A stretch of DNA of 64,000 nt from Marthasterias glacialis (Eukaryota > Echinodermata > Asteroidea > Forcipulatida > Asteriidae), in contig OU452231.1 in NCBI GenBank assembly GCA_911728455.2, positions 19,115,838-19,179,837 on the forward strand. The letters run 5' to 3'. A model generated the notes under the pieces. That model was given only the letters and a program-made list of their open reading frames with translations, was not told where the DNA came from and made no database searches. Both the position numbers and the translations under genes were made by a program. Of the stretch, positions 38,936 to 51,003 are shown one piece after another (the first letter of the stretch is position 1; each line of letters opens with the position of its first letter).

Positions 38936-40683
38936 GTGTATACGCTTTACCAGCCGTTTTGAGTGTAAAATTTGTGCTGCAATGTCGCGCGATGCTGCAA
39001 GTAGACTGGTGCTTTTATTGTCAATATTATCACTATGTCAAGACACAAGGATCCAGTCTGTATATATCTCCAGCACATGTATGTAAACATAAACACAGTC
39101 ACAGTTCCATCTTCACACACACAAAACTGTATTTCCTTCGAAGGGTCCGAAACCATGGAAAACGTTCCTTCGAGATCCCCAAGAACGAGATCCCCAAGAA
39201 TCCAAAGATGGTAAAACCACAAGTAAAAAGTCTAAAAACACGATATACTCGATCAGAGCAAAAAAACAAACAAGAGTACCACACCACCAACAGGCAACGT
39301 CGCACCGTTGCGCAAACCACTGGTTAGTCTCATGAATATCGGACTTGCATAAAGAGTATTGACGTCTTTATTATGTTTATTGACTACCTCCATGATTGAT
39401 GTATCCAAAATTCTATGCCACAAACCTGTCCATCAAAATTCTGGCAAAGAATGCATCATTCACGGTGTCATCACAATCACTGTCCGGTCTTTTTACATTT
39501 GACGTTCAGTTGAAGACTATTTTGGACGGCCTGGGCCACCGACGGGTTTTTGTTGTTTTTTGGGAGGAGTTGACACCGTGGTTTTCAACGCAAAAGCATG
39601 TCATTCACCGAGACCCCCTCTACGTAACGTGGTACAAACAGCTAAGTGTACGTACTAAAACTATTGATAGCGAAACGTACTTGATGGTCTGGTTCCCATT
39701 CCCTCCTGCATGTTCGTAAGCTCGCAGCTTGATGGGTAGTGGGGGAGTTCTTGCCTGTGGGAATATGTGCCTAGCAAGCCCCATGGGATAATGCATCGGG
39801 GTACGAGTCTCGCAAGCCCCCACGCTCATGCACTGTGGAGCACGCTTCCATTGGCCAGACTCTCTATGTTAAGATTTACGCACGATTTTTCATAATTATG
39901 TACAATTTGTATCTATAATATGAAAACATGCTCTCTTTTGTCAAATACTCATGAATAATTATTTTTAAATCACAGTTGAATTTGATGCAGTAATTAACGT
40001 TTATATGGCTGGAAGTAAAACTAACTCCAAAGATCATGTGATTTATCCAAACCAAGATCGGTTCGGAAAAACCATGTGACCGTACTTTTTTTAAAAATGC
40101 TCAAAAACGGCCAAGTTTGGTGGTTTCTTTTCGAGATGTTTTATCTCTACTCTTCAAGACCATTTCAAGACCATTATTTTCTAGTTTATAGACCAAAATA
40201 GCCCAACGAAGCCGGTGTGTACCTTTAACTGTAATGCAAAAAATAAGAGAATTTCTATTCAATGTTGTAAACATTTTTGTCAATTCTATACATTTGGGAA
40301 CCCTTGTTTAAACTTTAATGCAAAACAATTGACTGCTTAAAATTGAAGAGGGGCTTTTTCAGTTAAACAAATGCAAAATAAGAAATTAATAAAGCACATC
40401 TGTAATAATGAACACTTGTAACTGGTCAATCCTACAAAATTATAGTGTCACCACTTTTGGAGGGGTGGGGGATGAAATTGTAAGATAGAATGGAAAATGA
40501 ATCAAGTAATAAACCTGCCAAAATTGAAAAATTAGAACATGATCAATCCTACAAACAGCAGCAATAAATCTGGTAGGGGTATTCATAACTAATGCAAATA
40601 ACTGAAAGTGAACAACAACAAAAAAAAGACAGGGGTTCAATTAGCTAATTATAATTCAAAAAATGAAAGAGAATTTCTAATCA

Positions 40684-43150
40684 ATGTAAAATTTTAGACT
40701 GGTCTAGTGATTGAGGGATATGCTCTACATTGCGGGAATCATGGGTTTCGAATCCTACCCAATTTCTTTTTCTCTAGTACTCGGAAAGTATAGTGGAAAC
40801 TAATGGAAAGTGGAATCAAAACTAGAGAGGGAGGGTCTATCAGTTAACTTTATTAATGCAAAAATGAAAGAGAACTTTAAGTAAATGTAAAATAAAAAAA
40901 AAAAAAAAAAATGGGGATCCATGAGTAAAATACAATGCAAAAAGACAATTAAAACAATTCAATGTTGACTGCTCAAAAATGAAGGGAGTGGGTTGTTCAA
41001 TGCAGAATGCGAAATAGATGAAGTTTCAATGGTCAATCCTACAAAGTGATTCAAAATTTCAGCTCTGTTGGGTTGAAGGAAGGGTGGCTTGAATCGTAAA
41101 CTAGTATGCAAAATAAATGAAGCAAAGTTGACAATTGAAAGTTGACTGCTTCAAAATAGAAGTAGGGGATTGTTTAGCTTAATAATATAAAAAAGTTACA
41201 ATGTCCAATCCTACCAAATTATAAAGTTGTAAACATCTTTGTCAATTCTATTTATTTGGGAACCCTTGTTTAAACTATTATGCAAATTAATTGAAAAATG
41301 ACTGCTTCAAAATGGCAGTAGGGGATTGTTTAGCTAATTAATAATATAAAAAAATTACAATGTCCAATCCTACGAAATTACTAAACTGTTTGGTTGGGGC
41401 GGGGGTAAAGTAAAAATCATCAGCTAGTGGCAAAAAATATACATACTTATCAACCAGACTAAAATTGATGTTTTCCAACATGATCAATCTTATAAATGCA
41501 GTAATTTTAAACATATCTGTCAATTCTACTTGGGGGATCAATGAGTAAATTTATAACCCAAAATAATTGGCAGTTGCTTAAAAATGAAGGAAGGGGTTGT
41601 TCTGTTAACTTAATGCAAAATGCGAAAAATGAAAGCCAATTTTAAAAGAAAAAAAACCATTTGAATTATCAATTCTACAATAAACTTTAAAATGTCAACA
41701 GTGTTGGGTAGAAAGGCCAGGGTGGGGGGGGGGGGGGGTCTTGAAATCGTAAACTCCTATGCAAACTAAATGAGGTTATAAACCCGCAAAAATTGACACT
41801 TTCAAACATGACTGACTAATCCTACAAATGCAGCAACTATACCAAGAATACTGTAGGTAGCCCTACAGTATTCTTTATGAGTAAACTAATGCAAATAATA
41901 TAAAGTGAACCACTTGAAAATGGAGGGAGAGGGGCTCAACTAGTTAGCTGTAATGCTAAAATTAAAGAGACCTTTTAACCAATGTACAATTTTAAACAGT
42001 GGTTTGGTGTATAGACATCTGCTCTAGAATGTGGAGGTCATGGGTTCGAATCCCACTGTTATCACACAACGATGTTAGGTAAAACCCCCAAAATGTTCTT
42101 TATCACTGATGCAATTCTTTCATCTTCTAAAACTACAATGCAAAATAAGTGAACCATTCAAGAATGGAGAGAGTCAATCGGTGAACTATAATGCAAAAAT
42201 GAAAGAGAATTTCTAATCAATGTAAAACTTTACACATCTTTGTCAAGTCTATGGATTCAGAGAGAAATGAGTAAACTATTACGCAAAATAATTGAAAGTT
42301 GACTACTTAAAAATGACGAGGGGCATTATCAGTTAAATTAATGCAAAATGAGAAATAAATACAGCACATCTGTAAAATTGAAAAATTTTACAGGTCAATC
42401 CTACAAAATTATAGTGTCACCACTTTTGGAGGTGGGGATGAAATCGTAAAAGAGAATGGAAAATTAATCAAGGTATAAACCTGCCAAAATTGAAAAATTT
42501 GAATGTGATCTATTTTACAAAGAGCAGCAATTTTAACTATCTGTAGGGGTATTCATACGTAAAGATGCATTGTCCGATTTCAGGCCCATTTGGGAGTCAA
42601 AAATTGAGTAGCGCACTCAATGTATGTACATTGTACATACACCACGTACATTGTGTGTACGCGCACAGCGAGCTGTGTTGGCCGGTAGCGACTGAGAGTA
42701 TCGCAGGGGACCTGCCGCGACCCGTTTATATTAAAAAAGGTCACAAGAATCATGAATATTCATAATCTTGCAGATTCTTCTGATTGGCCGCTGGAAAACC
42801 AATCAATAGAAGTCGGTAAATTCCCATGGAAACTTTAAAGTGTTCTATCTCGAGTTCCCGCTATCAGAATTCCTTGTTTTTTTTAATATTTTTTGTTACA
42901 CAAACATTTAATATTTTTAAATTCGTTTGCTCAAGGAAATTGATTTTTTTAGCCTTTGGCCAAAAATCAGACAATGCATCTTCAATCCAAACAACTGAAA
43001 GTGAATAAATTAAAAATGGACAGGGGTTCAATTAGCAACTATAATTCAAAAATGAAAGAGAATTTCTAATCAATACAAAATTTTAAACTGGTCAAGTGAT
43101 TTAGGCATCTGCTCTAATGCGGGAATCCTGGGTTTTGAATCCCACCCAAG
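40684..43150 (+). repeat. three tRNA-like SINE heads inside the composite repeat
   Basis: Segments at about 40690-40760, 42003-42062 and 43083-43150 each have an A-box-like start (TGGTCTAGTGATTGAGG, GTGGTTTGGTGTATAGAC, TGGTCAAGTGATTTAGG) and a B-box-like GGGTTCGAATCCC or a decayed version about 45 nt later. They cannot form complete acceptor stems and are followed by repeat sequence. They therefore read as tRNA-derived SINE heads captured in the tandem unit rather than functional tRNA genes. Confidence 0.6.
42564..42980. mobile_element. 417-bp non-autonomous DNA element with inverted ends
   Basis: The element starts GATGCATTGTCCGATTT and ends AAAATCAGACAATGCATC, an inverted match of about 18 bp. 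It interrupts a segment of the composite repeat that is uninterrupted elsewhere (ATTCATAACTAATGCAAATAACTGAAAG at about 40570). The interior is GC-richer than its surroundings and contains a CCAAT-type motif pair (TGATTGGCCG, AACCAATCAA). No transposase frame was seen. Superfamily not assigned. Confidence 0.65.
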
Positions 43151-43812
43151 TATGTCTGTGTAAATGTTTTCTTTTACTTTAGGACTCAGAAAGTTTAGGT
43201 GAAACTAACTGAAAGTTGAATCAAAAATGGAGAAGGAGGGTCAATCAGTTAACTATATTAATGTAAAAATGAAAGAGAACTTCTAGTAAATGTAAAAAGT
43301 GAAAAAAAAGGGGGGATCATTGAGTAAAATATACTGCAAAAAGACAATTGGAACAATTCAATGGTGACTGCTCAAAAGTGAAAGGAGTGGGCTGCGAAAA
43401 AGATGAAGTTTCAATGGTCAATCCTACAAAGTTATTCAAAATTTCAGCTCTGTTGGTTTGAGGGGGGGGGATTGAATTGAATCGTAATTTAGTATGCAAA
43501 ATAAATGAGGCAAAGTTGACAATTTCAGATACAACCAATCATATGCATGCATCAATTTTAACAAGAGCTGTGAGGTTCTATTCATAAGTAAGATATAATG
43601 CCAGATATAAGCAAAAGCAAATTACTAAAAGGATGATTTTCAAACATTATGACCTGTTTCCACCATTTTCAGCAAGATTTATCAGGGGTCGACATGCACA
43701 AGTAGCCCATTAATATTTATATATTTGTTTTTCAAATCCCAACTTATTTTAATTAATTCTCTTTCAATTAAAGATGCTACTCATTGGAACATGGCATGGG
43801 ACTTGCTATAAA

Positions 43813-44677
43813 CCCTGTCAGGACCGGAGGTGGGGGGGGGGGGAACAATGTGCCCCCCCCCTACCAATTTTCTCCGTAACTTTTGAACGCTCAGTCCAAA
43901 CACTGCGAAATTTTCTGACTTTTCCCATTATATATCTAGGATTGTATTGGTTGTTTTTGTTTTAGTGATTTTTAAAAACTTTTTGAACATAATTTCCACT
44001 TATTTTGGGCTTCCTTGCCAGAAAAGTGGTAGTGATGAGTCACCTGATAGTCTGAAATGGTTTTGGGAATACAAAATGGCCGCCATTTTTGGTGGCCATC
44101 TTGGATTTTGTGTTTTCAGCCTGTAATTAAGGGGTCAAATTATATTAAGTTTTTTAACAATATATTTTCAACATGCTAATTTCTTACTTTGCAGACCCAC
44201 AGAATATTGAGATTTGTCAACCAAGCCTTATTATTTCTCCCTGGGCCCTTGGCAGCGGCCATTTAGTTTTTTAAGTGAGAAAATGCAAAGAAACATTCCC
44301 CCCCCCAAAAAAAATGGGACAAACTAATGGATTATAACGCACCCAAAGGTGACTCCAGTAACTAAATTCGGTTCGAATTATATATTGATCTTGTAGAAAT
44401 TTACAAGTTTGCTAAGTTTCAAAACATTCAGACCAAAAATAAATAAGTTACGGAGAAAATGCGATTTTGGACCAAAAATGGGAAAAAACTGTCAAAAACA
44501 CCCTCTAGTGACGATTTTTTTGAATTTTTTTGACGCCATTATGTAGAACTCGGTGAAACAAACATTTTTGGCAAGTTTCATCAAAATCGGTCAAACACTT
44601 TGGGAAAATTCGGAGGGGCGGCACTATGTGGTGCCCCCCACCCCTGTACATCCAAAAAAAGCCTGGTCCTGGTAGGG
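43813..44677. mobile_element. ~865-bp element with CCCT...AGGG inverted ends
   Basis: The left end is CCCTGTCAGGACCGGAGG. The reverse complement of the right end is CCCTACCAGGACCAGGCT. Subterminal G-runs, a GTGCC motif and a CGAATTTT/CAATTTT motif are also mirrored. The right flank is TTAA and the left flank is TAAA. CCC ends with TTAA flanks are typical of piggyBac-like elements, so a non-autonomous piggyBac relative is plausible but not proven. No coding capacity was seen. Confidence 0.5.
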
Positions 44678-45745
44678 TTAAAAAGAGGTGAGATACCTAC
44701 GCTTGTTTTCTACTGAAAATACACCTTATTCATTCAAAAATACAGCCCTTTTTTAGCATAACATCAAGTGCTTGCAAGGCAAACATAGCAGTGCTTGCAA
44801 GGCAAACATAGCAGTGTATGCATAGAAAAGATTGCCAATAATTTGAGCTGAAATCCAGAGCTTTAAAAAAAAATTTTAAACAAAATCAGCATTCGTAAAT
44901 AGAAAAACAATTTTAAGTAAATTTCATTCATTTTCAGGGAGGGGAGCAACAGTAGGCCTACCCTTTCTTTTTGCAGTTCAAACAGTACATGTCGACTGCC
45001 CAAATTGACCCCTCTTTCCACATTTTTGGGAATGAGCATGTAATTGTAATGCCGATGTTACCTTAAGAGTAATGACTGGGACATGAAGACATTGATATTG
45101 TTGTACTCTGTATCATAGTCATCTAGGTTTGCTTCACATGTCAAAGTAACTAATTTTTTCATAAAAAACGTGTATTTTTCCTTCACAGGTAATAAAAAAA
45201 GGAGCCAATGGAAGTGTGGAATATTTGTTACAAATTGTTTTGGGGCATACTACTTATGTAAAATGAATATTTTGAATTAACAATCATTGCAAGCAGCTCA
45301 AAGATTTCATGGTTCAATGAATTTGTAGAAAAAAGTTTAAAAACTGTTCAATTTCAAAACTAGTTGCAGTAGTGGTACTGGTAGCTTTACGACCGACTGA
45401 CTATGGCATGGGCTCAATTTTAGCAATTGTTTCTGGGTTTTTTCATTTCTTTTTAAATTTGAATGTACCCAGTTGATTACATTTAAAACATTTCGGGAAA
45501 AAACTTTCAATGGCCATGTGTAATTTTTGTTGTTGAAATTTTAGGGTTAGGAAAAACCATGATTGTGATTATCACAACTACTTCAACACATAACAATATT
45601 ATAGGGCACATGCTCCCTCTCATGTTAAAATAATTTACCTACAAACATTTTTCTATGAGCCTGTTTCAAATAATAAAAACAAAATGACATGTGAGTGAAC
45701 GAATTACAGTTACACCTGGCTTTTTTGGAAATACTTTAAGACCAA
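44678..45745. other. no gene recognised
   Basis: AT-rich sequence. The one local structure noticed is a tandem pair of 23-bp units containing TGCTTGCAAGGCAAACATAG at about 44770-44817. Confidence 0.5.
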
Positions 45746-46563
45746 GAGCTCTAGCCCCATACATTGTGCCAATACGCTGGACTCCCTCCGCTTCTTGGCC
45801 CAACGAACCCTGTCCGTTAAAACCAGACATCAACTTTCGAATTGAGACTTACATTTTTTGGCAAATTTATCCCTCAATGATCGGTCGGTCGTTGCTGTCA
45901 GACATGTCAGACTCACAGGCAGAGTCTGGAGAAGATTTCCGCACGGTCCCCCGTGCGATAAATCCTAGGCTTTTGCTGGAATTTTATGTCAAATCTCGGT
46001 GATATAAGCCCGTGTCAACGACGGCGGAGAAGCCATGATGGTTGCTGTTCAGCGCGGGTCGCATTTCTGCACTAGTCTTTATTCCAGCAGTCATTTTGCG
46101 ACGTTTACCTGATAGTGGTGACGTCCAATGCGCGCAATCAGTCAGCACATTCAAGAACGTTTACCGCTGCGCGACACCTTGACGTCACCACTATCAGGTA
46201 AACGTCGCAAAATGACTGCTGGAATAAAGACTAGTGCAGAAATGCGACCCGCGCTGAACAGCAACCATCATGGCTTCTCCGCCGTCGTTGACACGGGCTT
46301 ATATCACCGAGATTTGACATAAAATTCCAGCAAAAGCCTAGGATTTATCGCACGGGGGACCGTGCGGAAATCTTCTCCAGACTCTGCCTGTGAGTCTGAC
46401 ATGTCTGACAGCAACGACCGACCGATCATTGAGGGATAAATTTGCCAAAAAAAGTAAGTCTCAATTCGAAAGTTGATGTCTGGTTTTAACGGACAGGGTT
46501 CGTTGGGCCAAGAAGCGGAGGGAGTCCAGCGTATTGGCACAATGTATGGGGCTACAAGAGCTC
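45746..46563. repeat. ~818-bp inverted repeat with ~380-bp arms
   Basis: The left arm, 45746 to about 46125, and the right arm, about 46181-46563, are near-identical reverse complements around a unique spacer of about 55 bp. The outer ends are GAGCTC on both sides, with a 3-bp indel just inside. The inner ends are GGTGACGTC/GACGTCACC. A 77-codon frame is conserved in both arms (plus strand ending near 46002, minus strand 46304-46540) with a single I/F difference, but it has no recognised homology, so it may only reflect high arm identity. The interior carries CpG- and GC-rich stretches unlike the flanks. A foldback transposon or a recent palindromic duplication are both possible. I saw no target-site duplication. 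Confidence 0.9.
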
Positions 46564-46822
46564 ATACTTATTGTTTATTTTGGAAAGTAGTTCAACATCT
46601 TCAGTATTTGTACATTAAGTAAAATTATATATATCCCTATTTAGAACCATTTTTAGCTCAATGAGTTAGCCCACGAACCCATCCAGGCTTGTTTTTAGTT
46701 TACAAATTAGAGCAAACTCCAAAATGGTCTGATTGCCGTGCTATTGCAAGGATTGGTAATGTTCACATTTCCCGTTTAAATTGGTGTTCATGAAGAGTAA
46801 TTCAGATTTTTCACCAACTTAC

Positions 46823-46940
46823 GTATCTGTCTTTCTTGCATAAACCGCTCGTCCTTGACTCCGAAGAATGCTGGAAAGTCGAACACCAAAAAACAACAGC
46901 AATAAAACGGTGGTTGGTGGTTGACTTCACTTGCAGCCAT
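46823..46940 (-). CDS. candidate first coding exon of an unknown gene
   Basis: On the minus strand an ATG at 46940 in context CAACATGGCTGC opens a 39-codon frame that begins MAASEVNHQPPFYCCC and ends with a run rich in charged residues (KDERFMQERQI). It then meets a strong donor, ATAC|GTAAGT, below 46823. The region upstream (46950-47500) is locally GC-richer, with a GGCGCGCACGAGG stretch and a CCAAT-type motif at about 47423, compatible with a promoter. No continuation was recognised at lower coordinates, where the large inverted repeat lies. I do not recognise the protein. It could be an incidental frame. Confidence 0.35.
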
Positions 46941-49287
46941 GTTGTTCAGAATCTAGTTGAGTCGATATATTGAAACTGGCGCGCACGAGGTTCTCTATAA
47001 GACGAAAGGACAAAAGGGCAGTATACCAGTTGTATGTACGCTTTGTACAGATACCGTGAAGTCAACCAGTTAATAGACTATCTAGAAATCTCTAATTATT
47101 CAAACTGCCTGTTCGCAAGAATGCACTGCTGGATTCTTCAAAAAGCAAGTATTAAAAGACGCAGGGATTGTTGCATAACATCGAGGACATTTTTGAATGA
47201 TTAGGCAAAAGCTGCAATGCGCCTTTTCGTTAATTACTTAAAGTAAAGATGTAATTTTCAAAGGCTCTCTCCGTCAGTCTTACGTATTGTGCTTTCAAAA
47301 AAGTTTAATTCCTAGTATGAAGAGGGAATTTACAACGGCCTTTTTGAATCGGGGGGAAAAAAAGATGGACACCAGTTCAGGTCACTAAACCATGGGCAAA
47401 ATAATTTAAATCTTGACCAATCACAGACGTGATTGCGCAACCAAAAATCCGACAAACACGTTGGTGCATATGGCCCGCGCGTGCAGAGTGTGCGGGGCTT
47501 AATGGATCGGACTATTCAAATGAGTTTCTCCACTGTTGTTCATTTGTCTATATAAAAAAAGATTTTGATATTATTTGATAATTCTAATCAAACTATAATA
47601 AAAAATGAATGAGCAGGCTTCAAATTCATTGTGTTCAGGCCTTTCGTAGCAATTTCAGTGGATTTCGCCCCTCCCTTCATTATTCATAACCCCACCCATT
47701 CCATCCTGACGTAGAGCAAACGGAAATCCCCTTTGTCATATACCCTTTGTAATAAGCCAATGTCAGTTACGTTTGTTGGCAGAAGTCGATCAACCAGGTA
47801 ATCTTAATTTCATTATTATCGGCTTTAAGTGGCTAGACAAATTAAAATGTTTTTATTTGACCGAAGTCCAATTTTTTTTTTCCCATTTTTTTTTTTTTTT
47901 TTGGGGGGGGGGGGGGGTATAGTAATATAACAATTACTAGTGATCAGATGACTTAAAGAGCTTTGCAGTTTCGGTTGCTTGCTTGTGTCAATGTTTAAAG
48001 GTAAATTTTATCAGTGGTTATTGGAAGAGAAAACTATTTCACTGATTTAAAGCTGATTTAATTTCTCTTTCTCGTTATCGAAGTAAAAATATAAAACCAG
48101 GATTCAATTGCAATTGTAAATGTATTTGCAAGAGTTATCAAAAAAATAACAGAAAAAAACAATAATAGTTATAAATAAATAATGTTAAACCTTAAAGGTA
48201 AATGTAGGATGAAAAAAATGTGAACATTATATTGAAACTATATTTTCATGACACTGACAGTATTTCAGACAGATATATTTCTATGGAAGATTGGTACTGG
48301 TATGAACTTCATAATCAGTAAACTTTCACACTGATACTAATAAAAAAAAATGATGAGCACCAATCCTGTATTGTACCTTTAATTATATAAAACTAAACAA
48401 AAATAAGCTGAAACTCAGTTGTTAAAAGAGAAAATAAATTTGAAACAATCAAATAATTCAAGAAACACTGCATAAAAATAACCATTCTAGTACAATAGCT
48501 CCTCAAAAACATTTTAGATTAAGGCAAAATCATGGAATGTAACAATTTCAACTGAAACGCAATTTTTGTATACTTTTTTGTATTATTTTTTGTATTTGAG
48601 TCAAGTCTATAAAAGTTGGTTTCCATTTGGGCCAAGTGTGTTAAAAAAACATGTTATTTTGTCTTGTAGTCCCTAATTTGTCAGAAATGGGAGCAGAAGT
48701 TTGCCATGTACACTCAAAGCAAGCACTTTTACACACGGATATGTTCCCCCCACTAAACAAACTTTGTTGGAAAAAGACAACCAATTTAGTTACATACTTC
48801 TAGGCCTGATATCAGTGGAGGCATTAAGCAAGTCAAAGTGTAGATCATAATCTCCAAAATCATTCAACAATAGTCCAAACTTGACGTAAAGGTTTGATAT
48901 CAAATATGTTTTTATGGATAGATGTTGTAGCAAATTCTGCTTAAATTGGCTAGTTTAGAAGAATTGTTCTTCCAAGCAGTTGGGGCATACAGGGTAGGAG
49001 ACAATTATGGCCACTAAATGATAAGCTAAAACCTGTGCAGTCACATGTATGACTTGCAGTGTTTAAAGTTAAGTTGCTCGTTTAGTTAATAATCTGAAGT
49101 GAGGGTAGTAACAAATACACAATCTGTGTGTAAAAAGAAAAATAGCTTTAAAACACAGAAGTTACTACACTGAAGGTAATAAGTAGTTAGTAACTAATAT
49201 TATGCTACTTTTTTAACCTCATAGGACCAGATTTCAAAATGGGGGGAGGGGGCAAGGACATCTCTTTCGTTATGCCACTGTAAGATT
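46941..49287. other. no gene recognised; poly-T/poly-G tract
   Basis: AT-rich intergenic or intronic sequence. A homopolymeric stretch of T-runs followed by about 15 G lies at about 47868-47919. A diverged precursor of the downstream 66-bp minisatellite unit (ATGACTTGCAGTGTTTAAAG) lies at about 49048. Confidence 0.5.
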
Positions 49288-50262
49288 GTAGCAAGGAGTT
49301 CGCTAGTCAGCACAACCTGTGCCATCAAATGCTTGACTTGCAGTGTTTAGAGTGTAGCAGGGAGTCAGCTAATCAGCACAACCTGTGCCATCAAATGTTT
49401 GACCTGCAGTGTTTAGAGTGTAGCAGGGAGTTAGCTAATCAGCACAACCTGTGCCATCAAGCGTTTGACCTGCAGTGTTTAGAGTGTAGCAGGGAGTTAG
49501 CTAATCAGCACAACCTGTGCCATCAAATGTTTGACTTGCAGTGTTTAGAGTGTAGCAGGGAGTCAGCTAATCAGCACAACCTGTGCCATCAAATGTTTGA
49601 CTTGCAGTGTTTAGAGTGTAGCAGGGAGTTAGCTAATCAGCACAGCCTGTGCCGTCAAATGTTTGACCTGCAGTGTTTAGAATGTAGCAGGGAGTTAGCT
49701 AATCAGCACAACCTGTGCCATCAAATGTTTGACCTGCAGTGTTTAGAGTGTAGCAGGGAGTTAGCTAATCAGCACAACCTGTGCCATCAAATGTTTGACC
49801 TGCAGTGTTTAGAATGTAGCAGGGAGTTAGCTAATCAGCACAACCTGTGCCATCAAATGTTTGACCTGCAGTGTTTAGAGTGTAGCAGGGAGTTAACTAA
49901 TCAGCACAACCTGTGCCATCAAATGTTTGACCTGCAGTGTTTAGAATGTAGCGGGGAGTTAGCTAATCAGCACAACCTGTGCCATCAAATGTTTGACCTG
50001 CAGTGTTTAGAGTCTAGCAGGGAGTTAGCTAATCAGCACAACCTGTGCCATCAAGCATTTGACCTGCAGTGTTTAGAATGTAGCAGGGAGTTAGCTAATC
50101 AGCACAACCTGTGCCATCAAATGTTTGACCTGCAGTGTTTAGAGTGTAGCAGGGAGTTAGCTAATCAGCACAACCTGTGCCATCAAATGTTTGACTTGCA
50201 GTGTTTAGAGTGTAGCAGGGAGTTAGCTAATCAGCACAACCTGTGGCGTCAAATGTTTGACT
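49288..50262. repeat. 66-bp minisatellite, about 15 copies
   Basis: The unit includes AACCTGTGCCATCAAATG, TTTGACCTGCAGTGTTTAG and AGTGTAGCAGGGAGTTAGC, with a strict 66-bp period. Because 66 is divisible by three, the plus strand stays open from 49329 to 50351 and repeats the residues CLECSRELANQHNLCHQ. The Cys/His pattern looks superficially zinc-finger-like. Most differences between units change an amino acid (L/S, M/A, H/R, C/S, R/G, A/T), there is no splice context, and the start codon is simply part of the unit. I therefore annotate it as a non-coding minisatellite. It sits 3' of, and antisense to, the last PIPOX exon. Confidence 0.85.
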
Positions 50263-50349
50263 TGACACTCCTGGCACTGAATTATCAAATCTGGTGGAGC
50301 TTGTTAGGGAAGAATGTTTTTAGACGAAGCAACCATAATACAACACCTT

Positions 50350-50592
50350 GAAAGGGATACAAGGTGAGGTGGCCCATATTGCTGCCAGACCATACCAGAA
50401 ACACCGGGGCAAACCCCTTCTCTTAATACGATAAGTGAACTGGGTTCTTTTGTGTGCATTACACAACACACGTGACCAACGGCTTTACGTCCCATCCAAA
50501 GAACAAAGCAATAATGGTTAAGTGTCTTGCTTTAGAACCCATACTCTGCTGATCAGAAACACCAGAGCTTGAGTCCGGTGTTCCTATCCCAC
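50350..50592 (-). mobile_element. tRNA-derived SINE, 3'-truncated
   Basis: Read on the minus strand, a tRNA-like head (GATAGGAACACCGGACTC ... GAGTATGGGTTC) is followed by the conserved body AAGCAAGACACTTAACC, GGATGGGACGTAAAGCC and GTTTGCCCCGGTGTTTC. It has the same body as the SINEs near 53.2 and 57.7 kb. The body resembles the central domain of the MetaSINE group known from marine invertebrates; that name is from memory. Confidence 0.7.
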
Positions 50593-51003
50593 AAACAGTT
50601 CAAGCTAATCTTATTCAAAAGATAACCATGAAAAGCGAGATAACACCAGACAGCATCTTCATCTACAACAACTTTTTTCAGAGCGTGGTCCCCAGACCCC
50701 ATACTTTTGCATTGATACTCGTACTTGCACGCTCCCTTTATTTACGCTGAATGACCTTTTTTTTCATAAAAAAATTCAAAAGAAAAGTGCAGACTGCAAA
50801 AGTTAGAATTTTTATAAGTAAAAAAAATCTGGTTCACGCCGCATGCTGTGCTGTTATAAGAATCTGCCCATTTACCATACTTTGGATCTAAACAAACATA
50901 AAAATGGTTCCAAAGTTTCAGAATCAAACTTATAGACCATGGGTGTCTTGAGGACAAAATCAAAGAGTTTAACAGTCCCCAATTTTCTAATATGCATGAG
51001 ACT

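Larger units (their letters stand above)
38140..43560. repeat. degenerate composite tandem repeat
   Basis: The same short segments recur many times in varying order: AACTTAAGAATGTATGGGGGTTCAATTAG, AATGAAAGAGAATTTCTAATCAATGTAAA, TTGTCAATTCTAT, TTGGGAACCCTTGTTTAAAC, TGACTGCTTCAAAATGG and CAATCCTACAAA. A longer copy pair is clear: about 40620-41040 matches about 43010-43430, including a tRNA-like stretch followed by GGAGGGTCAATCAGTTAACT. A unique block at about 38890-40080 and several inserted elements interrupt it. It looks like an old tandem array built from a composite unit. No genes were recognised in it. Confidence 0.7.

Noticed and set aside
39396-39719. 107-codon plus-strand frame
   Set aside because: No recognisable domain, no splice context, and it lies in a short unique island between repeats. 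It is likely incidental.
49329-50351. 340-codon zinc-finger-like protein
   Set aside because: The start codon is part of the repeat unit, differences between units are mostly non-synonymous, and there is no splice or promoter context. Kept as a minisatellite.
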